Under the pieces are notes generated by a model. It made no database searches and had not been told where the DNA came from. It worked only from the letters and a program-made list of their open reading frames with translations. A stretch of 64,000 nucleotides of DNA. Origin: Streptomyces sp. NBC_01231 (lineage in GTDB: Bacteria; Actinomycetota; Actinomycetes; Streptomycetales; Streptomycetaceae). The position numbers were made by a program, and so were the translations under genes. Positions 23,782 through 32,903 of this stretch are shown here, piece after piece (position 1 is the first letter of the stretch; each line of letters opens with the position of its first letter). Location of the stretch: the NCBI GenBank assembly GCA_035999765.1, contig CP108521.1, positions 248,001 through 312,000 of the forward strand. Reading direction: 5' to 3'.

Positions 23782-25263
23782 TCAGGTGGTGCTCAGGGAG
23801 ATACTGCCGATGCGGGGGCGCGAGCCGGGCGGTGGCGTCGGCACGGCCGCGAGGGCATGTGCCTCCTCCCCGGCGTCGGGCGGCAGCGGGCCGAGCGGAG
23901 CCGGTGTCACCACGACCGGCGGAATTCCCTCGCCGTTCCACACGCCCAGCTGGCGCAGCTCGGTGAGGTGCTCGGTGATGTCGAACTTGAACGTGAGCCC
24001 TGCACCACCGTGATGGTGGGTGTTGCCCCCGACCGCGCCGAAGAAGTGAACGTGGCCGATGAAGTACGGGCCCTCCGGGTCGAGGTCCTCTTCGTGGTCG
24101 GGGCGGGCGCCGACGAAGACGCGGTAGTTCGTCTGGGGCGGCGTGTCGGCGCGTACGTCGTCCATGGTGAGGATCGCGCGGTTCGGCGTCTGCGGTGAGG
24201 CGGCCTCCGGCAGGGCCTCGGCGCGGGCACTGGGCTCAGGGGTCAACGGGACGGCGAGAGCGTCCGATCCCAGGTCGGTCGGGCCCGAGGTGGCCGCCAC
24301 CTGCTGCGGCGGGGGGTCGACGCCGGCCGCCAGCATGGCGACCAACCGCTCGGGCGGCTTCAGCCCGACTCCGTCCGTCAGCGACTCGTAGACGTACCCG
24401 AGCTCCTCCTCGGACTGCAGGGCTTCGGACTTGAACCCGACCTGATTGGCGTGCGCGTTGCGGAAGGTGTGGGTGAAGCCGAGCCAGTCCGCGTCCGTCG
24501 GGTTCTTGTGCCCGGAGTTACTCGCGATCCAAGCGGCCCAGAGACGGTCGATGTTGGCGTGGTGCAGCCAGAAGATGGGGTCCCGGGGCGAGAAGAACTG
24601 CGACATCACCCCTCCCACGTAACCGTGGATGAGGTTGTGCGGCTGCATTTCCAGCAGACCGGACTGCCCGTTGCTGTGGGACAGATGGCTGTCGGTGTAA
24701 TCGCTGCCGAACTGCGTCACACCGGTGAAGCGCGGTGCCTGCATGGCCTTGTGCGGGTTGACCTCCGTCCACCCGATGGGAGCGCCCAGGGCGGCACCCG
24801 GGCTGCGATCGGGCTCCGCCAGGTACAGCGGGTTGTCGCCCTCGCCGTCGGGCCAGTCCGGGCTGCGGAACGCGATCGGCAGGCGCCGGCATTCCAGGGA
24901 TTCCGGGCTGTCCGGGTCGCCGTTCGTCACCCGGGTGTAGTTCCAGTACGGCAGTGCCCAGTCATCGGGTCCGTCCAGCTCGTTCTGGATGACATCGCGC
25001 ACGATCTCCTCGAAGCAGAGGATGTAGGCGCGATGCCAGGGCAGAAAGAACCAGCCACCGTGCGGACAGTTGTTCCATTCCGGGTTGGGGCCGGGGTTTT
25101 CCGCTTTCTCGCCGTGGATGTTGGCCTGCCAGAGCCAGCTCGTCGGCTCCGATTCCGGCCTGCCCTGCATCCGCCGTACCGCTCGGGCATACCAGAGAAG
25201 CTGGGGATCCCAGGGATCTGTCATTTTCGTCGTATCACGACGCGCTCGAGCCGCTTGGGCCAT
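23782..25263 (-). CDS. tyrosinase family copper oxidase (polyphenol oxidase-like)
   Basis: 493 residues, longer than the ~270-residue Streptomyces MelC2. CuA site: ANIHGEK, then CPHGGWFFLPWHRAYILCFE. CuB site: QPHNLIHGYVGG and DPIFWLHHANIDRLWAAW. The C-terminal ~170 residues (TNYRVFVGARP, YFIGHVHFFG, TFKFDITEHL) form an extra domain like the shielding domain of plant and other large tyrosinases. MAQAARARRDTTKMTDPWDPQLLWYARAV fits the family start; ATG 25263 has GGAGGGG 8 nt upstream. No signal peptide and no melC1 caddie gene; the 144-aa neighbour may replace it. Confidence 0.9.
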   Translation of the reverse strand: MAQAARARRDTTKMTDPWDPQLLWYARAVRRMQGRPESEPTSWLWQANIHGEKAENPGPNPEWNNCPHGGWFFLPWHRAYILCFEEIVRDVIQNELDGPDDWALPYWNYTRVTNGDPDSPESLECRRLPIAFRSPDWPDGEGDNPLYLAEPDRSPGAALGAPIGWTEVNPHKAMQAPRFTGVTQFGSDYTDSHLSHSNGQSGLLEMQPHNLIHGYVGGVMSQFFSPRDPIFWLHHANIDRLWAAWIASNSGHKNPTDADWLGFTHTFRNAHANQVGFKSEALQSEEELGYVYESLTDGVGLKPPERLVAMLAAGVDPPPQQVAATSGPTDLGSDALAVPLTPEPSARAEALPEAASPQTPNRAILTMDDVRADTPPQTNYRVFVGARPDHEEDLDPEGPYFIGHVHFFGAVGGNTHHHGGAGLTFKFDITEHLTELRQLGVWNGEGIPPVVVTPAPLGPLPPDAGEEAHALAAVPTPPPGSRPRIGSISLSTT

Positions 25264-25477
25264 GGTTCTGCCCCTCCGGTGAGGTGGGTGGCTGCCGCCG
25301 CGCGCCACTCGGCTGTGGCCGAGGCGCGGTTGGGAGGGCGCGGCAGCGGATGAGAGGCGTGCCGCGCATACCCCGAGTGGGGTAACCACCTCCAGCATCG
25401 CATCGGCTCACGGACCCGCAACTCATCGGCGCGCGGACCCACAACCCATCGGCGCTCGGCCGGCACGATCGGCGCGG

Positions 25478-26227
25478 TCAGCGCAGGACCAGCACGGCCG
25501 CCGTGGTGACGGCGGCAGCCGAGCCGAGCGCGAGCAGCACGGGCGCTGCCGGCAGCGCCCCGGCCAGGTGCCGGCGCCGGGCCAGAGCCAGGGCGGTGCC
25601 CGCGTTCCCCAGCAGCACGCCCGCGACGACGGCGAGCAGCAGCACGTGCGTCCACTCCGGCACGGGTGCGACCAGGGTGATCCAGCCACCCACGAGCGGG
25701 CTCACGCAGACGGCGACCAGCCACGGCGTCAGAGGCCTTCGGCCGCGCGCGTCGAGGACCGCCGTCAACGCGAGTCCCTCGCTGACGGAGTGCACGGTCA
25801 GCGCCGCCACCACGGGAACCGAGGCCAGCAGAGCCACCGTCATGCCCTCGACCAGCCGGTGCAGCACAAGGGCGACGGCCGTTCCGGCGCCCAGAAGCCG
25901 CCCCGGCTCACCCCGTCTGCGCAGGGCGTGCCCCGCCGAGGCGAGAGCGAAGGCCGCGACGGCGACGACCGGCACGATCCAGCCCGCGAGGCCCTGCTCC
26001 TCCGCCTCATGCAGGGCGTGCGGCACGATGTCGGCGCCGGCCACCGCCAGCAGCACCCCGGACGCGGCGCCGAGCAACATCGTCGAGCGGTGCGACCACC
26101 GGCGCCCCAGCCATGCGCCGACCAGCGTCCCCACTGCGATCAAGATCAGCCCCAGGTACTGGCCGCGGCTGAATTCCCCCCAGGACAGTGCGAGTCGAGC
26201 CCCCGCCTCGGCAACCGGAGGAACCAC
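25478..26227 (-). CDS. ZIP family metal transporter
   Basis: ~249 residues with about eight hydrophobic segments. HRLVEGMTVALL and VHSVSEGLALTAVL are the metal-binding helix 4 and 5 motifs (H-x3-E-G) of ZIP zinc/iron uptake proteins; ADIVPHALHEAEEQG adds a His-rich loop. Start uncertain: GTG 26227 has AAGGG ~6 nt upstream, while a TTG at 26254 would add nine residues. Lone gene with a short gap to the tyrosinase promoter. Confidence 0.8.
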   Translation of the reverse strand: MVPPVAEAGARLALSWGEFSRGQYLGLILIAVGTLVGAWLGRRWSHRSTMLLGAASGVLLAVAGADIVPHALHEAEEQGLAGWIVPVVAVAAFALASAGHALRRRGEPGRLLGAGTAVALVLHRLVEGMTVALLASVPVVAALTVHSVSEGLALTAVLDARGRRPLTPWLVAVCVSPLVGGWITLVAPVPEWTHVLLLAVVAGVLLGNAGTALALARRRHLAGALPAAPVLLALGSAAAVTTAAVLVLR

Positions 26228-26716
26228 CGTTGGCCCTTCATGAGCAGCGGGCAATGGGATCGGTTGCTCATGACGCTTCCACAGCTCCAGCCCGGCCGCA
26301 TGCTCCCCGGCCCGCTCCCTGGGCCGTCCGTGTGAAGGGGGCCACCGGGCGTCGTGAAGGGGGCCTCCGGGTGTGGCCCGACGCGGGCTGTCGTGAGCAA
26401 GTCGTTGAGGGCGCGGGCAGGACGAGGAACACGGCCGGCGAGAGGGGGACGGCCACTGTGCTGTGCGGGAGTCCCTGCTACCAGTAGATGTCGCCCTCGA
26501 CCGCCCGTCGGGTATCGCAAGTGACCATTGAGGTCACGCACCTCGGAGGCCCGCGCAAGCAGGTCTGCCGAACAGCCCCGCCCCCGAGGGTGACTGAGCG
26601 CTCCAGTGGGCGGGCCCCGACAACTGAAGCGCTCACCGGTGTGTCAGTGCCCTCGCGTGGCGTGCATGCTGAATGCGTGGCGCGGTGACCTGCGTGGATT
26701 GGGTGGGGTGGGCGGC
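26228..26716. other. 489-bp gap with a 22-bp tandem repeat
   Basis: No supported gene. GTGAAGGGGGCC-type units at 26332-26353 and 26354-26375 form a two-copy direct repeat with a few differences. A minus-strand frame (ALNDLLTTARVGPHPEAPF) looks mildly coding-like but is unrecognised. Confidence 0.5.
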
Positions 26717-27199
26717 ATGAGTGACCGCAGTGAGTGGCCTGCGGGGCGTGACAAGGACGCCGCGCTGATCATCAGGACCGACTATGACGATGAGCAGGCG
26801 TGGTCGGCCGTGAAAGCGGCGCTGATGATGACCTGGGGCGCGGAGGACGACTTCGAGCCGTACGTGCACATCGTCGACGATCCGCGGTGGACGGGACTCA
26901 CGCCCGCTCAGGTTCTCTCCCAGGCATCCGCGCATGCAGAGAGCGGCGGCGTTGCCTATCTCGCCGACCGAGTCTCGATACGGGCGACCCCTGTCACCTT
27001 GCTGGCGCTGTCCCTGCTGACCAGGGAGCAGTGCGAAAGCGACGAGGAGTTCGAGGCGTACGGCGGCGCGTTCCGCGTGGTGCCCTACGGGATCCACGAG
27101 ATGAACGCCAACCTGATGATCGCCAACTTGGACTTCGGCGACTTCGCGGACGCGGCCAGGAATGATCCCGAGGGCGTCTTCCGAGGATTTGCCAACTGA
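26717..27199 (+). CDS. DUF6924-like hypothetical protein
   Basis: 160 residues. ALIIRTDYDDEQAWSAVKAAL opens the domain, followed by VHIVDDPRWTGLTPAQVL, VAYLADRVSIRATPVTLLAL and FRVVPYGIHEMNANLMIANLDFGDFAD. This is the pattern of a small conserved Streptomyces protein (DUF6924 as I recall it) of unknown role. Start ATG 26717 behind GGTGGG; the frame extends 37 codons upstream without support. Lone cytoplasmic protein. Confidence 0.7.
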   Translation: MSDRSEWPAGRDKDAALIIRTDYDDEQAWSAVKAALMMTWGAEDDFEPYVHIVDDPRWTGLTPAQVLSQASAHAESGGVAYLADRVSIRATPVTLLALSLLTREQCESDEEFEAYGGAFRVVPYGIHEMNANLMIANLDFGDFADAARNDPEGVFRGFAN

Positions 27200-27238
27200 A
27201 GCACCCCACCCACACTCACCCGGAAAACAGACATCAAC

Positions 27239-27545
27239 TCACGAAGCGTCCTGCTGACGTCCGGAGCGTAAATCAGCCGGGACTGGTCCACCTGGCTTGT
27301 AGCAAACCATCCCGGCCATCGACATGCCTTCCGGAGCCCCGGACCTCACCCGCACCACCGGGGTCCGGCCGATGCGACCCCCGGTCCTGGCGCACGGCAG
27401 CGTCATCGACTGCCCGGCCGCGTAGGCGAAGACGATCCAGGCGGCGGACACCGCCGCTGTGCTCTTACCCGCGGCCAGACCTCCTTCGTCCACAGCTCCA
27501 CCACCTCTTCGTCGCGCTCGATCGCCCGGGGTGCCGACTGCTGGG
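27239..27545 (-). pseudogene. IS630-family transposase fragment
   Basis: AIERDEEVVELWTKEVWP in one frame continues as AWIVFAYAAGQSMTLPCARTGGRIGRTPVVRVR and MSMAGMVCYKPGG in another, then DQSRLIYAPD in a third. This is the central part of Streptomyces IS630 transposases (FEDE-GQS, ARTWGRIG, VSMAGMVCYKPG). The catalytic DE pair is already lost (FAYA). At least two frameshifts and both ends missing. Confidence 0.65.
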
Positions 27546-28179
27546 GCTTGTGCCTGGGCAAGGGCTACCGGTGCCTGTCTCTCGGGGTCGAACCAAGTCG
27601 CCACAAGTGCTCGCCGATCTGGGAAGCGGGGACCGGGGACCATCTCCTGGGTGGATTCACCATTGAGCCAGCACACCTGCTCGGGGCCGCCGTCGCCGGT
27701 GTCGAACAGGCAGCACACTCCGCCGCTGGCGGCGGTGAGGTCGGTGAACACCTTCCTGATGTTGGTCGACCGCGCGAACAAGCGGCTCATCCCCGACGTC
27801 GCTGCCCAGCATTCCACGGACGCGTAACCAGGGTGCAGGAAAGACTCGAACCGGACCGTCGCGTAGACGTACCCGATCTGGATGCGCCCGTCCGCCTCAG
27901 GTGCAGGGCCGGCCTTCTCCGCGAACTCGCGCAGTGCGTCATCGACGTCGAACATCATGGTCATGTCGAGCTTGAGCTCGCTGCTGGAGCAGTCGACCGG
28001 CTCGCTCTTGAAGTGGGACGTGAAGGGGACGACGAGCCGGTCACCGTCAGGCAGTCTGATCTCAAGCGGCGGCACGGCACGGGTCGGTGGCGCCAGCTCG
28101 GCCAGATTGGCCAACGCGCCGATCCTGCGCCACAGTGGTTTCCCCCTGCTCCTTGCTTGCGTGGCTTCACCGTGCATCT
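27546..28179 (-). pseudogene. hypothetical protein truncated by the IS630 fragment
   Basis: From ATG 28179 the frame reads MHGEATQARSRGKPLWRRIGALANLAE, LEIRLPDGDRLVVPFTSHFKSEPVD, ELKLDMTMMFDVDDALREFAEKAGP, IGYVYATVRFESFLHPGYASVECW and FTDLTAASGGVCCLFDTGDGG. Around 27550 it runs into transposase debris, so its natural C terminus is gone. Start uncertain, with no good ribosome site. No family recognised. Confidence 0.5.
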
Positions 28180-28253
28180 GGCCGGCACGATCAGTACCTG
28201 TCCTTTGGACCGGAGCCGCAAGTCCCGCGCTGTCTGAACTGTCAGTGGGTTGA

Positions 28254-28784
<531 letters not shown>

Positions 28785-28923
28785 GCGCGCGCCTGGGCCG
28801 AGTCGACAGCACCCGGTTCACCAGGAGTCATGGCTGATTCCGTCCGGCTGGCTGCCTCAGGACCGGTAGCCGGACGGGAACGCCCTCTTTTTCTTTTCTC
28901 ATTGCCGTGCCGGATCTCGCGGA

Positions 28924-29110
28924 TCAGCGGACTGCGGTGAACTCCTGAAGCTGTGCAGCCAGTTGACGCTCGGGCCCGGGCGACAATGACGGACGAGCTG
29001 GGCGTGCGCGCGGCGAGACGGTCGTCGACGCTCTCCAGCCGGTCGCTGGGAGCGTGGGCCTGGGAGCCGTTGGCGCGCACGCACGGGCGAAGATCCCCAG
29101 GCCTTCGAGG
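28924..29110 (-). pseudogene. coding-like remnant downstream of the glucuronidase operon
   Basis: SQAHAPSDRLESVDDRLAARTPS in one minus frame and SPGPERQLAAQLQEFTAVR with TGA at 28924 in another have GC-ending codons. They look like one frameshifted C terminus. Not recognised. The interval 28785-29159 holds nothing else. Confidence 0.3.
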
Positions 29111-29159
29111 TAAAGTCCGGGCCGAGACCAGCACGCACGAAACCCACCCTGGTCGAACC

Positions 29160-30950
29160 CTAGTCGGCCTTCCGCCAGCGGGCGCGCAGACTGAACGCCG
29201 CGCTCTTCGGCCGACGTTCGCGGGTGAACACTCCCTTCTTGTTGCCGTCGACACGGAAGACACCGGGTGCGGTGGCGAAGTCGGCGAAGTTCCAGACCTG
29301 TTCGCCGACGACCGCGTCGACACGGTCGAACACCCGGTGATACACGTCGAGCAGTTCGGTCTGGTACTCCTCGGTCCACGGGCTGGGTACGGCGCTGCGC
29401 AGTCCGGGGTAGGCGTCCGCTCCGTACTCGGTGATGACGATGGGCTTGTCGTGCGCGGCCCACTGCCGCAGTTCCGCCTCCAACTCCGTCTCGGCCGTGG
29501 CCAGGTCGTCGGGGCCGAAGTACCAGCCGTAGTAACGGTTGAGGAGCACGACGTCGAACAGGTCGGTGACCACGCACTGGTCCGGTTTCCCCATGAGCGC
29601 GTTGACGTAGGCGACGGGCCGTGAGGGATCCAGCCGGCGTGCCTCGGCCGCCAGTGGTGCGAAGTAGTCGCGCGCCTCCGGTTGGACGTTGTCCGGCTCG
29701 TTGGCGATGGACCACAGCACGACACTCGGATGGTTCTTGTCGCGCTCCACGAGCTCCCTCACCGCCTGCAGGTGAGTGCGTTGTGTGCTCTCACCCACGG
29801 TGTCGGGCGAGAACGTCGACGCCTTCCGGCCGGAGCCGAAGACACCTCCCGCGATGTTCAGGTTCAGGCCGACGGCCGCCGTCTCGTCGATGACCACCAC
29901 ACCCTGTCGGTCCGCGTAGTCCAGCACCTCCTCGGCATAGGGGTAGTGCGAGGTGCGGAACGAGTTTGCGCCGGTCCACTCCAGCAGGGCGAAGTCATGC
30001 ACCATCAGGGTGTCGTCGTGAGCCCTGCCGCGCACGGCGGCGTCCTCGTGTTTGCCGAAACCCTTGAAATAGAAGGGGACTCCGTTGATCAGGAACTCCT
30101 TGCCCCGTACCTCCACCGTGCGCACGCCCACGGACTGCCGGTAACTGTCGACGAGGTCGCCGGAGGTGCTCCACAGCGTGGCCTCGAGTTCGTAGAGGTA
30201 GCCGTCTCCCGGCGCCCAGGGGTGCACGTCGGCGATCCTGAGCGTCCCCTCCGCGCCGGTGGCGGCATGGACCTCGACCCCCGAGGCGTCGCGCAGCGAG
30301 ACGCGCACCACGTGCTCTTCGGCTTGTGCGGCGCTGTCCACGCGGTAGGCGACGAGGCCGGCCGTGTCCTGCAGGCTGGTGGTCACGGTGATGTCGGTGA
30401 TGTGGACGGGGGGCGTGGTGTACAGCCACACGGGCCGGTGCAGCCCCGCGTAGTTGAAGAAGTCCTGGAAGTAGTGCTGCACCCGGCGGCCGTCCGCTCG
30501 TTCCTCCACTCGGCCGGGCGGTATCGACTCCCAGGTCAGTTCGTTGTTGACCACGACGGTGACACGGTTCTCGGCACCCGGCCGCAAGTGCGCCGTGACG
30601 TCGGCCTCGAAGGGGGTGTAACCACCTTCGTGCCGGGCGACCTCGACATCGTTGACCCAGGCGACGGCGCGATGCGTCGCCGCGTCGAAGCGGAGTACCG
30701 TCCGTTCCCCCGCCCACCGGTCAGGAACCCATACCTGCGTCTGGTACCAGACGTCCCCGACATGGTCACGGACGGTCTTGTCCGGGAAGATGTCGTTGTA
30801 GCTGGCCGGCACCGGGATGTCCACGGCGCCCGCGAGCCGCGAGCGCCACCAGCCCTCGGCACGGCCGGCACCCTCCGCGTCCAGGCGGAAGCTCCACAGG
30901 CCGCCGAGAGAGCGGCGTTCACGAGTGGGGCCGTCCTGGGGACGAAGCAT
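29160..30950 (-). CDS. uidA: beta-glucuronidase, glycoside hydrolase family 2
   Basis: 596 residues, the size of E. coli GusA. GH2 sugar-binding domain (WSFRLDAEG, FPDKTVRDHVGDVWYQTQVWVP, RFDAATHRAVAWVNDVEVARHEGGYTPFEADVT, WESIPPGRV), immunoglobulin-like domain, then a TIM barrel with acid/base Glu418 (WSIANEPD) and nucleophile Glu508 (ITEYGADA). NRYYGWYFG and NFADFAT are glucuronidase-type active-site stretches. ATG 30950 has AGGAGA 8 nt upstream. Last gene of the SBP-permease-permease operon (122-bp gap), so it likely hydrolyses imported glucuronides. Cytoplasmic. Confidence 0.92.
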   Translation of the reverse strand: MLRPQDGPTRERRSLGGLWSFRLDAEGAGRAEGWWRSRLAGAVDIPVPASYNDIFPDKTVRDHVGDVWYQTQVWVPDRWAGERTVLRFDAATHRAVAWVNDVEVARHEGGYTPFEADVTAHLRPGAENRVTVVVNNELTWESIPPGRVEERADGRRVQHYFQDFFNYAGLHRPVWLYTTPPVHITDITVTTSLQDTAGLVAYRVDSAAQAEEHVVRVSLRDASGVEVHAATGAEGTLRIADVHPWAPGDGYLYELEATLWSTSGDLVDSYRQSVGVRTVEVRGKEFLINGVPFYFKGFGKHEDAAVRGRAHDDTLMVHDFALLEWTGANSFRTSHYPYAEEVLDYADRQGVVVIDETAAVGLNLNIAGGVFGSGRKASTFSPDTVGESTQRTHLQAVRELVERDKNHPSVVLWSIANEPDNVQPEARDYFAPLAAEARRLDPSRPVAYVNALMGKPDQCVVTDLFDVVLLNRYYGWYFGPDDLATAETELEAELRQWAAHDKPIVITEYGADAYPGLRSAVPSPWTEEYQTELLDVYHRVFDRVDAVVGEQVWNFADFATAPGVFRVDGNKKGVFTRERRPKSAAFSLRARWRKAD

Positions 30951-31072
30951 GGTTGGTTCTCCTGTTCTGTGTGCGCGTGTCGACGCGGCAGTCGAAAGGG
31001 CAGCAATGAAATGAAGGGCGCCCGGGGGCCGTCGGCGCTTGCGGGGACCGGCTTCGTCGGGCGCGGTCCGGT

Positions 31073-31948
31073 CTACTTGATGCCGGTGTTGGCGATGCCC
31101 TGGATGAAGTGTCGTTGCAGGGCGAGGAAGAGCAGGATGATCGGTGTGACGACCGTGACCGCCCCGGCCAGCAGCAGGCCGTAGTTGGTGCCGTTGGCTC
31201 CCGTGGAGAAGAGGGCGAGGGCGACGGGCAGCGTGTAGTGGTCCTCGGTCTGCGCGATGACGAGCGGCCACAGGAAGTTGTTCCACTGCGCGAGGAAGGT
31301 GAGGATCGCCAGTGTCGCCAGCGCCGGCCGCGTCAACGGCAGGATCACCCTGAGGAAGATCCGGGATTCGCCCGCACCGTCGAGGCGCGCCGCCTCGACG
31401 AGGGCGTCCGGGATGTCCCGGATGAACTGCCGCATGATGAACACGCCGAACGGTGTCACGAGGAAGGGCAGGATGAGCCCGAGGTAGGAGTTGCCCAGGC
31501 CCATGTTGCTGACGAGCACGAACAGGGGGACGAAGGTCGTGACGCCGGGGATGATCAGCATGGTGAGGACGAGGCCGAACAGCAGACGCTTTCCCGCGAA
31601 CTCGATCTTCGCGAAGGCGTATCCGGCCATCGAGCAGAACAGCAGGTTCCCCAGCACACAAGCCACCGCGACGACTGTGCTGTTCAGGAAGTACAGTCCG
31701 AAGTTCTGCTTGGACAGCAGTTGTTCGAAGTTGGCGAAGGTCGGGGACCGGGGAAGCCAGGAACTCGGATGGGCGACGATCTCGCCCGTCGGTTTCACCG
31801 AGCCGAGGAACATCCAGGCAAAAGGCGCCAGCGTCGCGAGGAGTCCCAGCACGAGGGCGCCGTAGAGAACGAGACGAGCCGTGGGGACTCGCCGGGACGT
31901 ACGCCGGTCCCGGAAGGCTGGTCCTGTCGTTGTGGTGGTGGCGGTCAT
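31073..31948 (-). CDS. sugar ABC transporter permease (MalG-like)
   Basis: 291 residues, six membrane segments, with the EAA loop EAARLDGAGESRIFLRVILPL that docks the ATPase. FAWMFLGSVKPTGEI after the first helix is typical of the CUT1 MalG type. Starts one base after the stop of the other permease, so the two are translated together. Energy would come from a shared MsiK-type ATPase, since none is encoded here. Confidence 0.92.
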   Translation of the reverse strand: MTATTTTTGPAFRDRRTSRRVPTARLVLYGALVLGLLATLAPFAWMFLGSVKPTGEIVAHPSSWLPRSPTFANFEQLLSKQNFGLYFLNSTVVAVACVLGNLLFCSMAGYAFAKIEFAGKRLLFGLVLTMLIIPGVTTFVPLFVLVSNMGLGNSYLGLILPFLVTPFGVFIMRQFIRDIPDALVEAARLDGAGESRIFLRVILPLTRPALATLAILTFLAQWNNFLWPLVIAQTEDHYTLPVALALFSTGANGTNYGLLLAGAVTVVTPIILLFLALQRHFIQGIANTGIK

Positions 31949-31949
31949 G

Positions 31950-32903
31950 TCAGGCCCTCGCTCGGAAGATGCGGAACTGAAGAAGGCTCAGTAGGGCGAT
32001 CGCGGTGACCAGCACATAGGACGCGGCTGACGCCACTCCGTAGTTCCCGAAGCCGAATTGCTGGTAGGCGTAGTAGCTGATCGACGTCGTGCTGTCCAAG
32101 GGGCCGCCGCTCGTCATGACGAACGGTTCCTCGAAGAACTGGAGGTAGCTGATGCTGAGCAGGATGGCGACCACCAGCGTGGTGGGCCGGAGCAACGGCA
32201 AGGTCACGCTGCGGAAGGCCCGCCAGCGGGACGCGCCGTCCACAACGGCCGCCTCGTGCAGTTCGGGCGGTATCGACTGCAGTCCCGCCAGGAAGATCAC
32301 CATGGGGATGCCGAAGTGCCGCCAGACTGCCATCAGTATGAGGGCGGGCATGGACCAGTTGGGATCGTTCAGCCAGTCCGGCCCGGAGATTCCCACCAGG
32401 GACAGCACCGAGTTGATCATCCCGTCGGGCTTGTAGAGGTACCTCCACACGACCGCCACCGCCACGATGCTCGTCACGACCGGGGCGAAGTAGGCGACCC
32501 GGAAGAAGCCCTTCGCACGCTGGATCCCGGAGTTGAGTGCGACGGCGACGGCGAGGGAGAGCACCATCGTCAGCGGTATGCCCACGGCGACGAAATAGAG
32601 CGTGTTCAACGCTGCGCGGACGAAGGTGGGATCGTCGAAGAGCGCGGTGTAGTTCTCCAGGCCGACGAAGTTGACGCTGAAGGGCGTCTGCACGTCCCTG
32701 CTGGTGATGTCGGTGACGCTCATCGACAGTGACGAGAAGACCGGCCAGATGCCGAAGGTGGCGAACAGCAGGACGAAGGGCGAGCAGAAGGCCCAGGCGA
32801 CCAGTGTGCGCCGCAGGCGTCCGGAACCGTGCTTCGACCGTTGAGCCGGCTTCCTGGTGGAAGCCCTCTCGCGTACGGGTTTCAGGGAGGTGGCCGTGGT
32901 CAT
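31950..32903 (-). CDS. sugar ABC transporter permease (MalF-like)
   Basis: 317 residues, six membrane segments. LVAWAFCSPFVLLFATFGIWPVFSSLSMS opens it and EAAVVDGASRWRAFRSVTLPLLRPT is the EAA loop. CUT1 MalF type. ATGA overlap with the end of the binding-protein gene upstream and a one-base gap to the MalG-like gene downstream. Confidence 0.92.
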   Translation of the reverse strand: MTTATSLKPVRERASTRKPAQRSKHGSGRLRRTLVAWAFCSPFVLLFATFGIWPVFSSLSMSVTDITSRDVQTPFSVNFVGLENYTALFDDPTFVRAALNTLYFVAVGIPLTMVLSLAVAVALNSGIQRAKGFFRVAYFAPVVTSIVAVAVVWRYLYKPDGMINSVLSLVGISGPDWLNDPNWSMPALILMAVWRHFGIPMVIFLAGLQSIPPELHEAAVVDGASRWRAFRSVTLPLLRPTTLVVAILLSISYLQFFEEPFVMTSGGPLDSTTSISYYAYQQFGFGNYGVASAASYVLVTAIALLSLLQFRIFRARA

